NCBI GenBank assembly: GCA_016194745.1
Contig: JACQBA010000011.1
Location: forward strand, 310,001 to 374,000
Source: Elusimicrobiota bacterium
GTDB lineage: Bacteria; Elusimicrobiota; Elusimicrobia; UBA1565; JACRDR01
Length of the DNA: 64,000 bases
Reading direction: 5' to 3'
Numbering within the stretch: position 1 is the stretch's first letter; each line of letters begins with the position of its first letter. The notes beneath the pieces are model-generated. The model had not been told where the DNA came from, did not search any database, and worked only from the letters and a program-made list of their open reading frames with translations. The translations under genes and the position numbers were made by a program. Shown piece by piece: positions 18,351-26,029 of this stretch.

Positions 18351-19310
18351 TCAAGGCTCTCTCAGTACTTTGGCGCATTCGGGCGGGAGCGCGGGCAGGG
18401 TGCGTTCGGTGGACGGGGCCTCGCGCATGCGGCGCGCCTCGGCCTTGCGTTCGGGCGTGAACCAGCCGGCCAGCTCGGCGCCGCAGCCGTCCCCGGCGGG
18501 GACGGGGTCTTGGCTTTTGCAGTGAGGGCTTCCGGGCTGGCACTTCAAGCGGGCGTGGAAATGGTTGTCGTGGAACCAATAGGGCCGGATCTTCTGCACC
18601 CAGCCTTCGTTCTTGTGCTTTTCGCAGACGGCCTTCTTGACCACCGGATTGACGAAGATGCGGTCGACGGCGGAATCCTGAGCCGCCAGCCGGAGCATGT
18701 CGACGATGCGCGGGTCCCATTCCGTCGACAGCCGCTCGAAGTCCGGGACGACCATCTGGGGGGCGCTCCACGTCTCGCGCTCCTCGTCGCTGAGGACGCG
18801 GCCGTGGGGCGCCAGGAGGAACCAGACGTCGACGTCCAATCCGCTCTGATGGCTCACGTGCCCGCTTAGGGTGGGGCCGCCGCGCGCTTGCCCCATGTCT
18901 CCGATGAGGACTGTCCCCAGGCCCGCGTCGCGCGCGGCGCCGGAGAGCTGGGTGAGATACTGCACGAGGCGAGGATGGCCGAAGAAGCGCCGGCGTGAGA
19001 GCCGCATCGCCTGGTACCCGGGCCCCGACTTCTCGAGCAGCACGCCGCCGCGCAGGCAACCGGCCGAGACGGAACCGATCGATTCGGGCGCTCCGCGGGT
19101 CGGCGACAGTACCCTCTTCCAGGGATTATCGACGCTCTTGTCGAGGCCGACTTCCGTCCACACGGTCCGAGGCTGCCCGACGGGGGGGGCCGCGACGGAA
19201 CCGATGGGGCGCAAAGCGGCGTCGATGTTCCCGAAGTCCGGAGGGAGGGGCAGCGCGGCGTGAGCGGTAGTCGAGAAGACGGCGACAAAGGCTGCGAGGA
19301 GGGATCTCAT
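18351..19310 (-). CDS. mepA: Penicillin-insensitive murein endopeptidase (M74)
   Basis: 319 residues with a signal peptide (MRSLLAAFVAVFSTTAHAALP). The zinc ligand regions GHVSHQSGLDVDVWF and WFHDNHFHARLKC match MepA, as do the Cys-rich stretch GSPHCKSQDPVPAGDGC and the length (about 270-320 in the family). MepA cuts the D-Ala-mDAP cross-link in peptidoglycan in the periplasm, which fits the dap genes at the other end of the window. It is followed five bases later by the DUF885 gene. Confidence 0.93.
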   Translation of the reverse strand: MRSLLAAFVAVFSTTAHAALPLPPDFGNIDAALRPIGSVAAPPVGQPRTVWTEVGLDKSVDNPWKRVLSPTRGAPESIGSVSAGCLRGGVLLEKSGPGYQAMRLSRRRFFGHPRLVQYLTQLSGAARDAGLGTVLIGDMGQARGGPTLSGHVSHQSGLDVDVWFLLAPHGRVLSDEERETWSAPQMVVPDFERLSTEWDPRIVDMLRLAAQDSAVDRIFVNPVVKKAVCEKHKNEGWVQKIRPYWFHDNHFHARLKCQPGSPHCKSQDPVPAGDGCGAELAGWFTPERKAEARRMREAPSTERTLPALPPECAKVLREP

Positions 19311-19330
19311 CGGCGCTCGACTTAAGTTTG

Positions 19331-19360
19331 ATCTTACTTGGTTCGCTGCGCGCGGGTCAA
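19331..19360 (-). promoter_or_regulatory. Promoter TTGACC-18-TAAGAT for mepA and the DUF885 gene
   Basis: On the minus strand TTGACC (19360-19355) and TAAGAT (19336-19331) are 18 bases apart in the 95-base gap upstream of mepA. The start point would be about 14 bases before the ATG at 19310. There is no obvious Shine-Dalgarno in that short leader. Confidence 0.6.
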
Positions 19361-19405
19361 GCGGGCGCGCGCAGATTGGGGCGAAAGACCCGGTATGGCG
19401 TCCTA

Positions 19406-20506
19406 TTACCGCGAGGGCCGCCGCGTGTTGCTTCGGCGATCGGGGTCGAAGTCGCGGGGCAGCTCCAAGCGCCGGGTGCGCTCTTCGAGAGGACGCGGCG
19501 TCGTGACGCCCGGCGGCAGCGCGTCGACAGTCGCGTCCAGGGCCCGTTCCGTGGACCGGAGGTTCAACGTATCGAACGTCTCGACGCTGATCGTCTTGCC
19601 GGACGCGGTCTCCAGGATCTGCCGAATGCCGCGGACGTGAGCGAGTCCGACCACGGCGATGACGGGCTTGTTCTCCCTGGCGGCGGCGCAATACATGTCC
19701 TGAATCTGGATGGCCATGTCGCGGTCCCGGACGTCGTCCACGATCCGCTTGGTCGTCTCGTCGCCGTCCATCGTGCCGTCCCGATTGAACTTGATCCGGC
19801 CGTTCGGGCCGTAGGGTTGGAGCTTTTTGTCGATGCCGAGCGCCGGCAGGTACTGCGAGTTGGCCAGCGCCACGTAGCGCTCGTTGACCTTCTTCATGAC
19901 CTCGCGGAACGCATCGGGATCCTGATCGATGGCGCGGTACGCGTCGGGGCGCGCCGTGTCGGCGTCCATGGCCGCCTCGCGGTCCAGGAACTCGCCGACG
20001 CGCCGCTCGTCGCCGCGCCGCAGTCCCTTCTCCTTCGCCGCGTCGAAAGACCACTTGAAGTACTCGTTCTTGCGGAGGAAGTGCCCGGCGGCGGCCATAT
20101 CCGAGTAGGTGGAATTCTCGCCGTCGGACATGACATAAGTGAGGATGAGTCCGTGAGCGAAGGGGGAGTCCAGGCCGTAAAACCTCGAGCTTTCCGTATT
20201 GGGTTCTTCGAAGTCCCGGGCGATCTGCGGCGCGCTTCCGGGATAATACGCGGCGGCGCCGGCCTCGAATCCGACGTGAGCGCGGCCGGTCGAGGCGACC
20301 CGTGACGCGATCCTTTTGTACGCGATGGATGCCCGACCGGCGTGATTCTCGCCGACGAGCAGCACGCGGGGGCGGCTGGGAAGGTCTTTTAGATTGCAGC
20401 GGAATTCGGTTCGGTACTTGTCGTAGCTGCCGTCGGCGCAGGCGCGAGACGCCGGATAGGCGCAGAGAAGCGTAAACAGCAGCGGGCGGGCTCCCTTCCC
20501 GTTCAT
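19406..20506 (-). CDS. TraB/EreA-like exported protein, hypothetical
   Basis: 366 residues with a signal peptide (GARPLLFTLLCAYPASRACA). It has VLLVGENHAGRASIAY near the N-terminus and VIAVVGLAHVRGIRQILE near the C-terminus. Paired GExH/GxxH motifs at the two ends are seen in TraB/GumN, ChaN and erythromycin-esterase-like proteins. The ATG at 20506 is preferred over the codon six residues upstream because TACTAT lies exactly five bases before it. The function is unknown; a heme- or metal-dependent hydrolase is one guess. Confidence 0.65.
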   Translation of the reverse strand: MNGKGARPLLFTLLCAYPASRACADGSYDKYRTEFRCNLKDLPSRPRVLLVGENHAGRASIAYKRIASRVASTGRAHVGFEAGAAAYYPGSAPQIARDFEEPNTESSRFYGLDSPFAHGLILTYVMSDGENSTYSDMAAAGHFLRKNEYFKWSFDAAKEKGLRRGDERRVGEFLDREAAMDADTARPDAYRAIDQDPDAFREVMKKVNERYVALANSQYLPALGIDKKLQPYGPNGRIKFNRDGTMDGDETTKRIVDDVRDRDMAIQIQDMYCAAARENKPVIAVVGLAHVRGIRQILETASGKTISVETFDTLNLRSTERALDATVDALPPGVTTPRPLEERTRRLELPRDFDPDRRSNTRRPSR

Positions 20507-20511
20507 CGCCC

Positions 20512-20517
20512 ATAGTA
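20512..20517 (-). promoter_or_regulatory. -10 element TACTAT, leaderless-type
   Basis: On the minus strand TACTAT ends five bases before the ATG at 20506, with no Shine-Dalgarno. It lies in the 80-base gap after nrdB and supports separate transcription of the TraB-like gene. Confidence 0.45.
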
Positions 20518-20586
20518 TGAACAAGAGGACGGCGAATACCCTGGGTCCGGAGACCGGGTGCGAATTAGGACTTAGGGCCTAACGGC

Positions 20587-21585
20587 TCAAAACTCTTCGC
20601 TGAAGGCGACGTTGCCGGTGATGCCGACCTGGTAGGCCGACGGGCGGCGCTCGAAGAAGTTGGTCAGTTCCTGGACGTCCTGCAGGTCCATGAAGCCGAA
20701 CGGGTTCTTCGAGCCGTAGACGGGCGTCATGCCCAGCGCCACGAGCCGCTGATCGGCGACGAACTCAAGGTAGCGGCGCATGTCGCGCAGCGAGAGTCCG
20801 GCGACGCCCTGGCCGACCACGTCTTCGGCGAAGGCCATCTCGCAGTCGACGGCTTCCTTGAGCATGGCGGTGACTTGCGCCTTCAGGTCCGCGTCGAACA
20901 GGCCCGGCTCTTCCCGGCGGACGGTCTCGATGACCTCGAAGGCGAAGCCGATGTGCGCGCTCTCATCGCGGAACACCCAGTTCGTGCCTTCGGCCAGGCC
21001 GTTGAGCAGCCCCTTCGACCGAAGGAAGTACACGTACGCGAAGGCCGCGAAGAAGAACAAGCCTTCGATGCACGCGGCGAAGCAGATGAGGTTGAGGAGG
21101 AACAGCTTCTTGTCCCGGGCGGAGTGGACGTGCCGGAGCTCGTAGATCGAGTTGATCCATTTGAAGCAGAAGTCTCCCTTCTGCTTGATGGACGGGATGT
21201 TCTCGATCGCCGCGAACGCTTTCGTGCGCTCTTCCGGCTCGGGGATGTAGGTGTCGAGCAGCGTCAAGTAGAACTCGACGTGCTGCGCCTCCTCGAAGAG
21301 CTGGCGCGACAAATAGAGCCGCGCCTCCGGGGAGTTGATGTGCTGGTAGAGGTTCAGCACGAGGTTGTTCGACACGATCGAATCGCCGGTCGCGAAGAAC
21401 GCGACGAGGCGATTGATCAGGTGGCGCTCGGCGGGCGTCATGCGGTTGCGCAGGTCGACGATGTCGCCCGAGAAGTTGACCTCTTCCACGGTCCACGTGT
21501 TCTTGATGGCGGCCTTGTACATCTCGAAGAACACGGGATACTTCATCGGACGGAGCGTCAGGTCGAAGCCGGAATCGAGGATCAT
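20587..21585 (-). CDS. nrdB: Ribonucleoside-diphosphate reductase, beta subunit (class I)
   Basis: 332 residues. The di-iron ligands are visible: Asp68 (GDSI), Glu99 and His102 in EEAQH, a later Glu in the CIEGLFFFAAF helix, and the Glu/His pair of RDESAHIGF. Tyr106, four residues after His102, is placed like the radical-bearing Tyr122 of E. coli R2. It makes and stores the radical used by NrdA. The ATG is one base after the nrdA stop, so it is cotranscribed and falls under the same riboswitch. Confidence 0.95.
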   Translation of the reverse strand: MILDSGFDLTLRPMKYPVFFEMYKAAIKNTWTVEEVNFSGDIVDLRNRMTPAERHLINRLVAFFATGDSIVSNNLVLNLYQHINSPEARLYLSRQLFEEAQHVEFYLTLLDTYIPEPEERTKAFAAIENIPSIKQKGDFCFKWINSIYELRHVHSARDKKLFLLNLICFAACIEGLFFFAAFAYVYFLRSKGLLNGLAEGTNWVFRDESAHIGFAFEVIETVRREEPGLFDADLKAQVTAMLKEAVDCEMAFAEDVVGQGVAGLSLRDMRRYLEFVADQRLVALGMTPVYGSKNPFGFMDLQDVQELTNFFERRPSAYQVGITGNVAFSEEF

Positions 21586-21586
21586 G

Positions 21587-24037
21587 TTATTGGCAGGACT
21601 CGCAGCTCTCCGGATTCTCCAGGGAGCACGCGACCGCCTCCTCGGGCGTCGGCGCCGCCTTTTCCGGTTTCGGCGGTTCGACTGGAGGCGGCGCGGCCTC
21701 GACGGCGGCCGTGACGGTGGTCTTGGCGATCCTCGTCGCGGGGCGCGAGCGCAGATAGTACGTCGTCTTGATGCCCCGTTTCCAGGCGTACATGTACATC
21801 GACGAGCACTTGCCGATCGTCGGGCTTTCGATGAACAGATTGAGCGACTGGCTCTGGTCGAGGTACGCCGCGCGGTCGGCCGCCATGTCGATCAAGGACC
21901 GCATCGGGATCTCCCAGACCGTGCGATAGATCCCCTTGACGTCGTCCGGGATGCCCGCGATGCCTTGAATCGAGCCTTCGGCCAGCTTGATCTTGGTCTG
22001 CGTGTCCTCGTTCCACAGGCCGAGCGCCTTGAGCTCGAGCACGAGGTGCTTGTTCACCTGCAGGAACTCACCCGAGAGCGTCTCGCGCTTGAAAAGATTG
22101 GACACCTGCGGCTCGATCGACTCGTAGGCGCCTACGATCGACGCGATCGTGGCCGTCGGCGCGATCGCGAGGAGGAGCGAGTTGCGCAGCCCCGTCTTCT
22201 TGATCCGGTCGCGGAGCTTGTTCCAGCGCTCGACGTTCTCCGGCGCGATGCCCCACGCGTCGAATTGGAGCTCGCCCTTGCTGGCGCGCGTGTCCTTGAA
22301 GTTCGGGTGCGCGCCGAGCTTCTCGGCGAGCTGCGACGAGGCCGTCAGCGCGTGATAGTAGATCTCTTCCTGGATCTTCTTCGACAGCGTGCGCGCCTCG
22401 GGCGCGTCGAACGGCAGGCGCAGCATGAAGAATACGTCTTGAAGTCCCATCACGCCGAGCCCGACCGGGCGCCACTTCTTGTTGGAGGCGGCCGCGGCGG
22501 GCGTCGGATAGAAGTTGATGTCGATGACCCGGTCCAGGTACTTCACCGCCGTCTGGACATTCGCCGCCAGCTTCTCGAAGTCGAAGCGGCCGCCTTCGAC
22601 GTAGCGGGAGAGGTTGATCGAGCCGAGGTTGCAGACGGCCGTCTCGGCGTTCGACGTTACTTCCAGGATCTCGGTGCACAGGTTCGAAGAGTGCAGGACG
22701 TTGCCGGGCGTGCCGGTCTGGTTGGACTTCCTATTAGAGGAGTCCTTGAAGTTCATCCAGCCGTTGCCGGTCTCGGCGAGCGTCTTCATCATCCGCGCGT
22801 AAAGATCGCGCGCTTTGATCTGGCGGGTGAAGAGCTTCTTGGACTCGGCCTCGAGATACGCGGTCTCGAACGCCTCGCCGTAGAGGTCCGTGAACTGCGG
22901 GACGGTTTTCGGGTCGAAGAGCGACCACGTGCCGTCTTCCTCCACGCGTTTCATGAAGAGGTCCGGAATCCAATGCGAGAGGTGCAGGTTGTGCGTGCGC
23001 CGCGCCGGGTCGCCCGTGTTCTCGCGGAGCTCGAGGAACTCCTCGATGTCCTCGTGCCACGTCTCGAGGTAGACGCAGCAGGCGCCCTTGCGCTTGCCGC
23101 CTTGGTTGACCGCCGCGACGGAGGAGTCCAGGGTCTTGAGCCACGGCACGATGCCGTTCGACTTGCCGTTCGTCGAGCGGATAAGCGAGCCGCGGGAGCG
23201 GATGCGGGTGTATGAGACGCCGATGCCGCCCGCGAACTTGGACAAGAGCGCGATGTCCGTGTACTTGTTGTAGATCGACTGGAGGTCGTCCTTAGGAGAG
23301 TCTAATAGGTAGCAGGACGACATCTGCGGGTGCTTCGTGCCGGAATTGAACAGCGTCGGCGTGCTCGTGATGTACTCGAAGCTCGAGAGCAGGCGGTAGA
23401 ACTCGACCGCCTCGTTGACGGTCTCGGCCAGGCCGCAGGCGACGCGCATGAAGAAGTACTGCGGCGTCTCGAAGACGTCGCGCAGCTCGGGATGGCGGAG
23501 CAGGTAGCGGTCGTACACCGTGCGCAGGCCGAAGTACTCGAAGTTGTCCGTGCGGGAGGCGTCGATCTCGACGTTGAGCTTGCGCGCGTTGGCCGCGACG
23601 AAGGCCGCGGTGCGGTCGGAGATGAGGCCCACCTTCCGCCCCATCGCGATCGACTGGGAGAAGGAATGGATGTCGTGGTTAGCGACTTCCTTCTCGATGA
23701 AGCGGGCGAGAAGCCGCGCGGCGAGCCGCGAGTATTCGGGCTCCTCGGCGATGAGCAGCGCGGCGGTTTGGATGGAAAGAGTGTCGAGCTCGCGGGTCGT
23801 GGCGCCGTCGTAGAGGCCGCCGATCGTCTTCGTCGACACCTTCATGGCGTCCACGTGCTTTAAGTTCGCGCTGCAGCGCGTCACGGCGCGGACGATCTTG
23901 TTGACGTCGACCGGTTCGAAGGTGCCGTTGCGCTTGCGCACCTTCATCGTCGTTGCGGAATCGTCGGTGATGGTTGAAGAGGGGGGAATTACGGCGTCGG
24001 AAGCGGCCGTGAAGGCCGTGGGCTCGGCGGTGCTCAT
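21587..24037 (-). CDS. nrdA: Ribonucleoside-diphosphate reductase, alpha subunit (class I)
   Basis: 816 residues. An N-terminal ATP-cone (KVRKRNGTFEPVDVNKIVRAV) implies dATP feedback. The barrel has the cysteines of SSCYLLDS, SNLCTEILEV and AVCNLGSINL, equivalent to the redox pair and thiyl-radical cysteines. The C-terminal tail ends CESCQ, the CxxC relay. It reduces ribonucleotides for DNA synthesis with NrdB. The start at 24037 is set by AGGAGG (24049-24044) six bases upstream. Expression is predicted to be repressed by cobalamin through the riboswitch in its leader. Confidence 0.96.
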   Translation of the reverse strand: MSTAEPTAFTAASDAVIPPSSTITDDSATTMKVRKRNGTFEPVDVNKIVRAVTRCSANLKHVDAMKVSTKTIGGLYDGATTRELDTLSIQTAALLIAEEPEYSRLAARLLARFIEKEVANHDIHSFSQSIAMGRKVGLISDRTAAFVAANARKLNVEIDASRTDNFEYFGLRTVYDRYLLRHPELRDVFETPQYFFMRVACGLAETVNEAVEFYRLLSSFEYITSTPTLFNSGTKHPQMSSCYLLDSPKDDLQSIYNKYTDIALLSKFAGGIGVSYTRIRSRGSLIRSTNGKSNGIVPWLKTLDSSVAAVNQGGKRKGACCVYLETWHEDIEEFLELRENTGDPARRTHNLHLSHWIPDLFMKRVEEDGTWSLFDPKTVPQFTDLYGEAFETAYLEAESKKLFTRQIKARDLYARMMKTLAETGNGWMNFKDSSNRKSNQTGTPGNVLHSSNLCTEILEVTSNAETAVCNLGSINLSRYVEGGRFDFEKLAANVQTAVKYLDRVIDINFYPTPAAAASNKKWRPVGLGVMGLQDVFFMLRLPFDAPEARTLSKKIQEEIYYHALTASSQLAEKLGAHPNFKDTRASKGELQFDAWGIAPENVERWNKLRDRIKKTGLRNSLLLAIAPTATIASIVGAYESIEPQVSNLFKRETLSGEFLQVNKHLVLELKALGLWNEDTQTKIKLAEGSIQGIAGIPDDVKGIYRTVWEIPMRSLIDMAADRAAYLDQSQSLNLFIESPTIGKCSSMYMYAWKRGIKTTYYLRSRPATRIAKTTVTAAVEAAPPPVEPPKPEKAAPTPEEAVACSLENPESCESCQ

Positions 24038-24048
24038 CTGCGTCCTCC

Positions 24049-24066
24049 TCTGCCCCCGCGGGCAGA
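24049..24066 (-). promoter_or_regulatory. Hairpin abutting the nrdA ribosome binding site
   Basis: On the minus strand TCTGCCC and GGGCAGA form a seven-base-pair stem with a four-base loop. The stem's last base is the first base of the AGGAGG. Together with the GCCGCG/CGCGGC hairpin at 24081-24099, which overlaps the foot of riboswitch P1, it is a candidate part of the expression platform. Confidence 0.5.
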
Positions 24067-24096
24067 AACGGTTTACAAATGCCGCGCTCGGCACGC

Positions 24097-24200
24097 GGCC
24101 TCGTCCTCATTTCCGGACTTGCGGGCTTCCAGCAAACCGCAGCCCGCTCACCGTTGCGGGGCAGTCCCGGAGTTGCGCCAGGTTCTCTGAAGACGAGGCC
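24097..24200 (-). promoter_or_regulatory. Cobalamin (adenosylcobalamin) riboswitch upstream of nrdAB
   Basis: Read on the minus strand, the leader matches the cobalamin riboswitch core. A GAGAACC...GGCGCAACUCC stretch is followed by GGGACUGCCCCGCAACGGUG and, after a variable hairpin, the B12-box-like AAGUCCGGAAAUGAGGACG. P1 is strong: GGCCUCGUCUUC (24200-24189) pairs over 12 positions with GAGGACGAGGCC (24108-24097), with one G-U. At about 104 bases it is a compact version. Cobalamin riboswitches normally switch genes off. Control of a class I reductase this way is known from streptomycetes, where a B12-dependent class II enzyme coexists. Confidence 0.88.
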
Positions 24201-24203
24201 GTC

Positions 24204-24233
24204 AGCATACTCCAAGCCGTCATATTTTGTCAA
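24204..24233 (-). promoter_or_regulatory. nrdAB promoter TTGACA-18-TATGCT
   Basis: On the minus strand a consensus TTGACA (24233-24228) and TATGCT (24209-24204) are 18 bases apart. The expected start point, about 24197, falls at the first bases of riboswitch P1, so the aptamer forms at the very 5' end of the transcript. Confidence 0.8.
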
Positions 24234-24464
24234 CTTCTCCGACGGAGAAATTGCTTTTGACGCATAACCGGGTTCGGCGGCCGCTGAACGTTTCGCGGGC
24301 TTCATCCGTTATCTTGTGTTATCCAGTGTCGTTCCTTCCCCGCATCGGTCAACGCGAGTCCGCGGCGCGCGAAAATCTTTCCGAATTGTTTCGCGCCGCG
24401 ACTATTTTGAAATCGTTCATAGTGCGTTGCGGACTTTCCTAGCTCGGCCGCAACGTCGGAGCCG
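24234..24464. other. Intergenic region between the nrdA promoter and the Kelch-lipoprotein promoter
   Basis: This part of the 461-base gap holds no plausible gene. Its only clear structure is the imperfect inverted repeat at 24361-24400. An ATCTTGTGT string near 24311 resembles one half of an NrdR box but lacks the other half. Confidence 0.6.
24361..24400. repeat. Imperfect inverted repeat in the nrdA/Kelch intergenic region
   Basis: CGCGGCGCGCGAAA (24361-24374) and TTTCGCGCCGCG (24389-24400) pair over 12 positions with a two-base bulge and a 14-base loop. It is followed on the plus strand by ACTATTTT, a poor T tract. Function unknown: a weak terminator or a regulator site are both possible. 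Confidence 0.5.
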
Positions 24465-24493
24465 TTGACATTTTCGCGTTTCGGACTTACGCT
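24465..24493 (+). promoter_or_regulatory. Promoter TTGACA-17-TACGCT, leaderless-type
   Basis: Consensus TTGACA (24465-24470), an exact 17-base spacer and TACGCT (24488-24493) end five bases before a GTG (24499) and eight before an ATG (24502). No Shine-Dalgarno is present. The best -35 among the leaderless-type promoters of this window. Confidence 0.7.
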
Positions 24494-24498
24494 AGGTC

Positions 24499-25998
24499 GT
24501 GATGCGCCCCGCCGCAATCGTCGCGTCCGCCGCCGCCCTCGCGTTGTCCGCCTGCGCCGCGCACGACCCGTATCGGCGTCTCGCCAGGGAACTTTCAGCG
24601 CCGTTGAAGTCGACGCAGCGCCGCGTCGCGGTCGCCGCGTTCAATCGCGTCGACGGCAGGCCGTCTCCGTCCGGGTTGATCGTAGCCGAGAAACTCATAA
24701 CGGAAATGCACCGCGCCGGGAAAGTCGTCCTCGTGGAGCGCGCGCTGCTTTCAAAGGTCGCCGACGAGCTCAAGCTCGAGCGCTCGGGCGCGGTGGACGC
24801 CAAGACCGCCAAGAAAATCGGAGAGCTCGTCGGCGCCGAGGCGATCGTCTCCGGCTCTCTAATGGATGACAACGTCGGCAATACCGAGATCAACGCGCGC
24901 ATCATCGAGGTCTCCTCCGGCCGCATCCTCGCCGCCTCCAGCGCCTTGGTCGAGTTGCCGGTCTCCGCGGCCGACGGGCCGCGACCGTCGTACGCGGCGC
25001 CGTGGCAGAGGCTAGACGGCGTTTCGGGCGCCGAACCGAGGCCCGGGCTGCCGGAAACCCCGGCTCCCATCGTCGCGGAACAGGATGCCGGCATTCCGGC
25101 GACGGGCGAATGGCCGCTGTCCGGGTCGATCGGGAAGACTCTTTACGTATTCGGAGGGTACGGACCCGCGGGCCCCTTCGGCACTTTTCATTCCTACGAC
25201 TCTGGAACGAAGGCGTGGAAGCCCGCGCGCGCGCCGGAGACGCGGCGCTCCCACGCGGCCGGCGGCGTCATCGACGGGAAATTTTACGTCGCCGGAGGCT
25301 GCTTGCGGGGTGACTGCGGCAGCGGCGTCACGCGCAAGCTGGAGATTTACGATCCCAAGACCGACCGATGGATCGCGGGTCCGGATATGCTGTCGGCGCG
25401 GGCGAGCGCGGCCGGCGTGGTGGCGGCCGGCAAGCTCTACGTCATCGGCGGCAACTCGGCGTGCCCGCCTTGCGAGACCAATTTCTCGGCGGTCGAAGAA
25501 TTCGATCCCAAGACGAATCGCTGGCGGGCGCGTGCGCCGATGCCCACCGCGCGCGAAACGGTCGCGGCGGCGGCGATCGGATCCAAGATCTTCGTGGCCG
25601 GCGGCTTCAGCCGCGCGGGGAAGCCGCGCGACACCAACGCTCTGGAGGTCTACGATGTCGAGGCCGACAAATGGGAGAAGCGCAAGCCGCTGCCGTCCGC
25701 CCGCTACATGTTCTCCGCGGCCGCCGTTGACGGGAAGCTCTACGTGTTCGGAGGCTACAGCGAGGCCGGGGCGGAAACCTTGCGTATCGTGGACATCTAT
25801 GATCCGGCGTCGGATCGTTGGACCTCGTCCGCCCCGATGCCTTGGGCGCGCCACGGCATGTCTATTTCCGCCTACGATGGCCGGCTCCACCTATTCGGTG
25901 GGACGATGGGAGCGAAGATCGGAAAGATCGTCCGCAGCGGGATGGACGTCTACGATCCGGCCAGTCGCGATTGGACCTCCGCGTCCGCCTCGCCCTGA
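24499..25998 (+). CDS. Lipoprotein with CsgG/FlgO-like domain fused to a six-bladed Kelch propeller
   Basis: 499 residues if started at GTG 24499; ATG 24502 is equally possible. The signal peptide ends in a lipobox LSAC with Cys19. Residues about 30-160 (VAVAAFNRVDG, KLITEMHRAGKVVLVERALL, GAEAIVSGSL) resemble the CsgG/FlgO nucleotide-fold domain of outer-membrane lipoproteins. Residues about 205-499 contain six Kelch blades marked YVFGGY, YVAGGC, YVIGGN, FVAGGF, YVFGGY and HLFGGT, each followed by an LEIYDPKTDRW-like strand. It is probably anchored to the outer membrane, with the propeller as a binding platform. This fusion is not one I recognise. Confidence 0.8.
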   Translation: MMRPAAIVASAAALALSACAAHDPYRRLARELSAPLKSTQRRVAVAAFNRVDGRPSPSGLIVAEKLITEMHRAGKVVLVERALLSKVADELKLERSGAVDAKTAKKIGELVGAEAIVSGSLMDDNVGNTEINARIIEVSSGRILAASSALVELPVSAADGPRPSYAAPWQRLDGVSGAEPRPGLPETPAPIVAEQDAGIPATGEWPLSGSIGKTLYVFGGYGPAGPFGTFHSYDSGTKAWKPARAPETRRSHAAGGVIDGKFYVAGGCLRGDCGSGVTRKLEIYDPKTDRWIAGPDMLSARASAAGVVAAGKLYVIGGNSACPPCETNFSAVEEFDPKTNRWRARAPMPTARETVAAAAIGSKIFVAGGFSRAGKPRDTNALEVYDVEADKWEKRKPLPSARYMFSAAAVDGKLYVFGGYSEAGAETLRIVDIYDPASDRWTSSAPMPWARHGMSISAYDGRLHLFGGTMGAKIGKIVRSGMDVYDPASRDWTSASASP

Positions 25999-26017
25999 AG
26001 AAGGCTCTCGCAAATTA

Positions 26018-26023
26018 TAGAAT
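26018..26023 (+). promoter_or_regulatory. -10 element TAGAAT, leaderless-type
   Basis: TTATAGAAT with TAGAAT ending exactly six bases (CCCGGC) before the ATG at 26030, in the 31-base gap after the Kelch gene. A weak CTGAAG stands 17 bases upstream. No Shine-Dalgarno. Confidence 0.55.
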
Positions 26024-26029
26024 CCCGGC

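Noticed and set aside
18346..20505. Long open frames extending the DUF885 and mepA genes upstream on the minus strand
   Set aside because: The extensions run through mepA and the TraB-like gene in the wrong frame and read as low-complexity Arg/Pro-rich sequence. Proper signal peptides and starts exist at 18345 and 19310.
24301..24325. NrdR box upstream of nrdA
   Set aside because: Only one half (ATCTTGTGT) fits the consensus, it is about 80 bases upstream of the -35, and no second box was seen.
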